Positions 40,312 to 40,540 of a stretch of 40,540 bases of DNA are shown piece after piece. The position numbers and the translations under genes are program-made. The DNA is from an uncultured Bacteroidales bacterium (GTDB lineage: Bacteria; Bacteroidota; Bacteroidia; Bacteroidales; Bacteroidaceae). Numbering within the stretch: the first letter of the stretch is position 1; the number at the start of each line of letters is the position of its first letter. The notes beneath the pieces were generated by a model, which was given only the letters and a program-made list of their open reading frames with translations, searched no databases and had not been told where the DNA came from. The stretch is from contig CACZBX010000017.1 in assembly GCA_902779535.1 (NCBI GenBank), positions 1 to 40,540 of the forward strand, in the 5' to 3' direction.

Positions 40312-40540
40312 TCAATTCCCTTCCGGCCTTTTGTCCTCGGGGATTTGTAATCCCCGAGTCAAGTAACTAGCGGATATGCTATCCGCACGGGTCGCAGACC
40401 CGCAATTAATCATCCTGTGGATTGCAAATCCACAGGGACGAGAGGTGATATGGTCCAAGATCAAGTCGACACGTTTCCTGGGTAACCGAATATACCCACC
40501 TTCTTCAATTTGAAAAAGATAACTCAAATCCATAAGAGTA
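40312..40540 (-). other. Open frame entering from the right edge, doubtful gene end
   Basis: A minus-strand frame is open from the right edge to a stop at 40312. Its first 31 or so visible residues (MDLSYLFQIEEGGYIRLPRK...) could be the end of a gene lying outside the window. The remaining 40 are simply a translation of the hairpin cluster. I do not recognise it, and both a real C-terminus reading into the repeat and a chance frame remain possible. Confidence 0.2.
40336..40436. repeat. Cluster of four triplet-loop palindromes
   Basis: Four perfect hairpins follow one another, each with a 3-base loop. They are CTCGGGGATT/AATCCCCGAG (40336-40358, loop TGT), GCGGATA/TATCCGC (40370-40386, loop TGC), CGGGTC/GACCCG (40388-40402, loop GCA) and CCTGTGGATT/AATCCACAGG (40414-40436, loop GCA). 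The gaps between them are 11, 1 and 11 bases. The first, second and fourth share a GGATT or GGATA core. This looks like a composite REP element. Confidence 0.8.

Overview
This window is chromosomal DNA from a member of the Bacteroidota, most likely order Bacteroidales (a gut-type genus such as Parabacteroides or a relative). The evidence is the gene families (DUF3667, DUF5687, DUF5063, DUF6807, LolA-like next to ftsK, C69 dipeptidase), the many Bacteroidetes-style promoters of the form TTTG-N19/20-TAnnTTTG, the weak Shine-Dalgarno sequences, and the many lipoprotein and 'xxxAQ' signal peptides. I see no rRNA, tRNA, CRISPR array, prophage or intact insertion sequence.

Layout. 1-5.1 kb: the 3' part of a C69 dipeptidase, a flavodoxin-fold protein with an iron-sulfur-like cysteine cluster, then a two-gene secreted unit (GH99-like/WbsX protein and Tat-type purple-acid-phosphatase-like metallophosphoesterase). 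5.1-7.4 kb (minus strand): serS, and rplU-rpmA behind a clear promoter and a structured leader. 7.4-17.4 kb (minus strand): a tight seven-gene run, ftsK, LolA-like carrier, trxB, M16 peptidase, DUF5687 permease, ABC ATPase, DUF3667. 17.5-19.9 kb (plus strand): a coupled RNA-processing operon (DUF5063, DEDDy exonuclease, RlmI-like methyltransferase). 20.2-21.9 kb: a lipoprotein carboxylesterase preceded by a terminator-like hairpin in its leader. 22.0-25.1 kb: a secreted YARHG-domain protein overlapping a Y-family DNA polymerase, which overlaps its YolD-like partner. 25.1-29.0 kb (minus strand): a purine-salvage/phosphodiester operon (GDPD, xpt, NCS2 permease, EEP hydrolase). 29.2-30.7 kb: DUF1846. 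30.9-35.7 kb (plus strand): a six-gene operon (ABM fusion, lipoprotein, VOC protein, DUF697 with an Asp-rich insert, LOG-family protein, flavin reductase). 35.7-36.7 kb: a secreted cupin head to head with an N-terminally truncated AraC regulator. 36.9-39.2 kb (minus strand): a Tat-type Gfo/Idh/MocA oxidoreductase and a DUF6807 lipoprotein. 39.4-40.2 kb: an orphan lipoprotein. 40.2-40.5 kb: a cluster of REP-like triplet-loop hairpins.

Most of the window is ordinary core and accessory Bacteroidales gene content. The observations I would follow up are the hairpin cluster at the right end, the leader hairpin upstream of the carboxylesterase, the rplU leader, the 9-base tandem repeat between yolD-like and EEP, the duplicated TCGAGTTTT intergenic element, the polymerase/YolD pair embedded behind a secreted YARHG gene, and the decapitated AraC regulator. 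All family calls are from reading the sequence without database searches.
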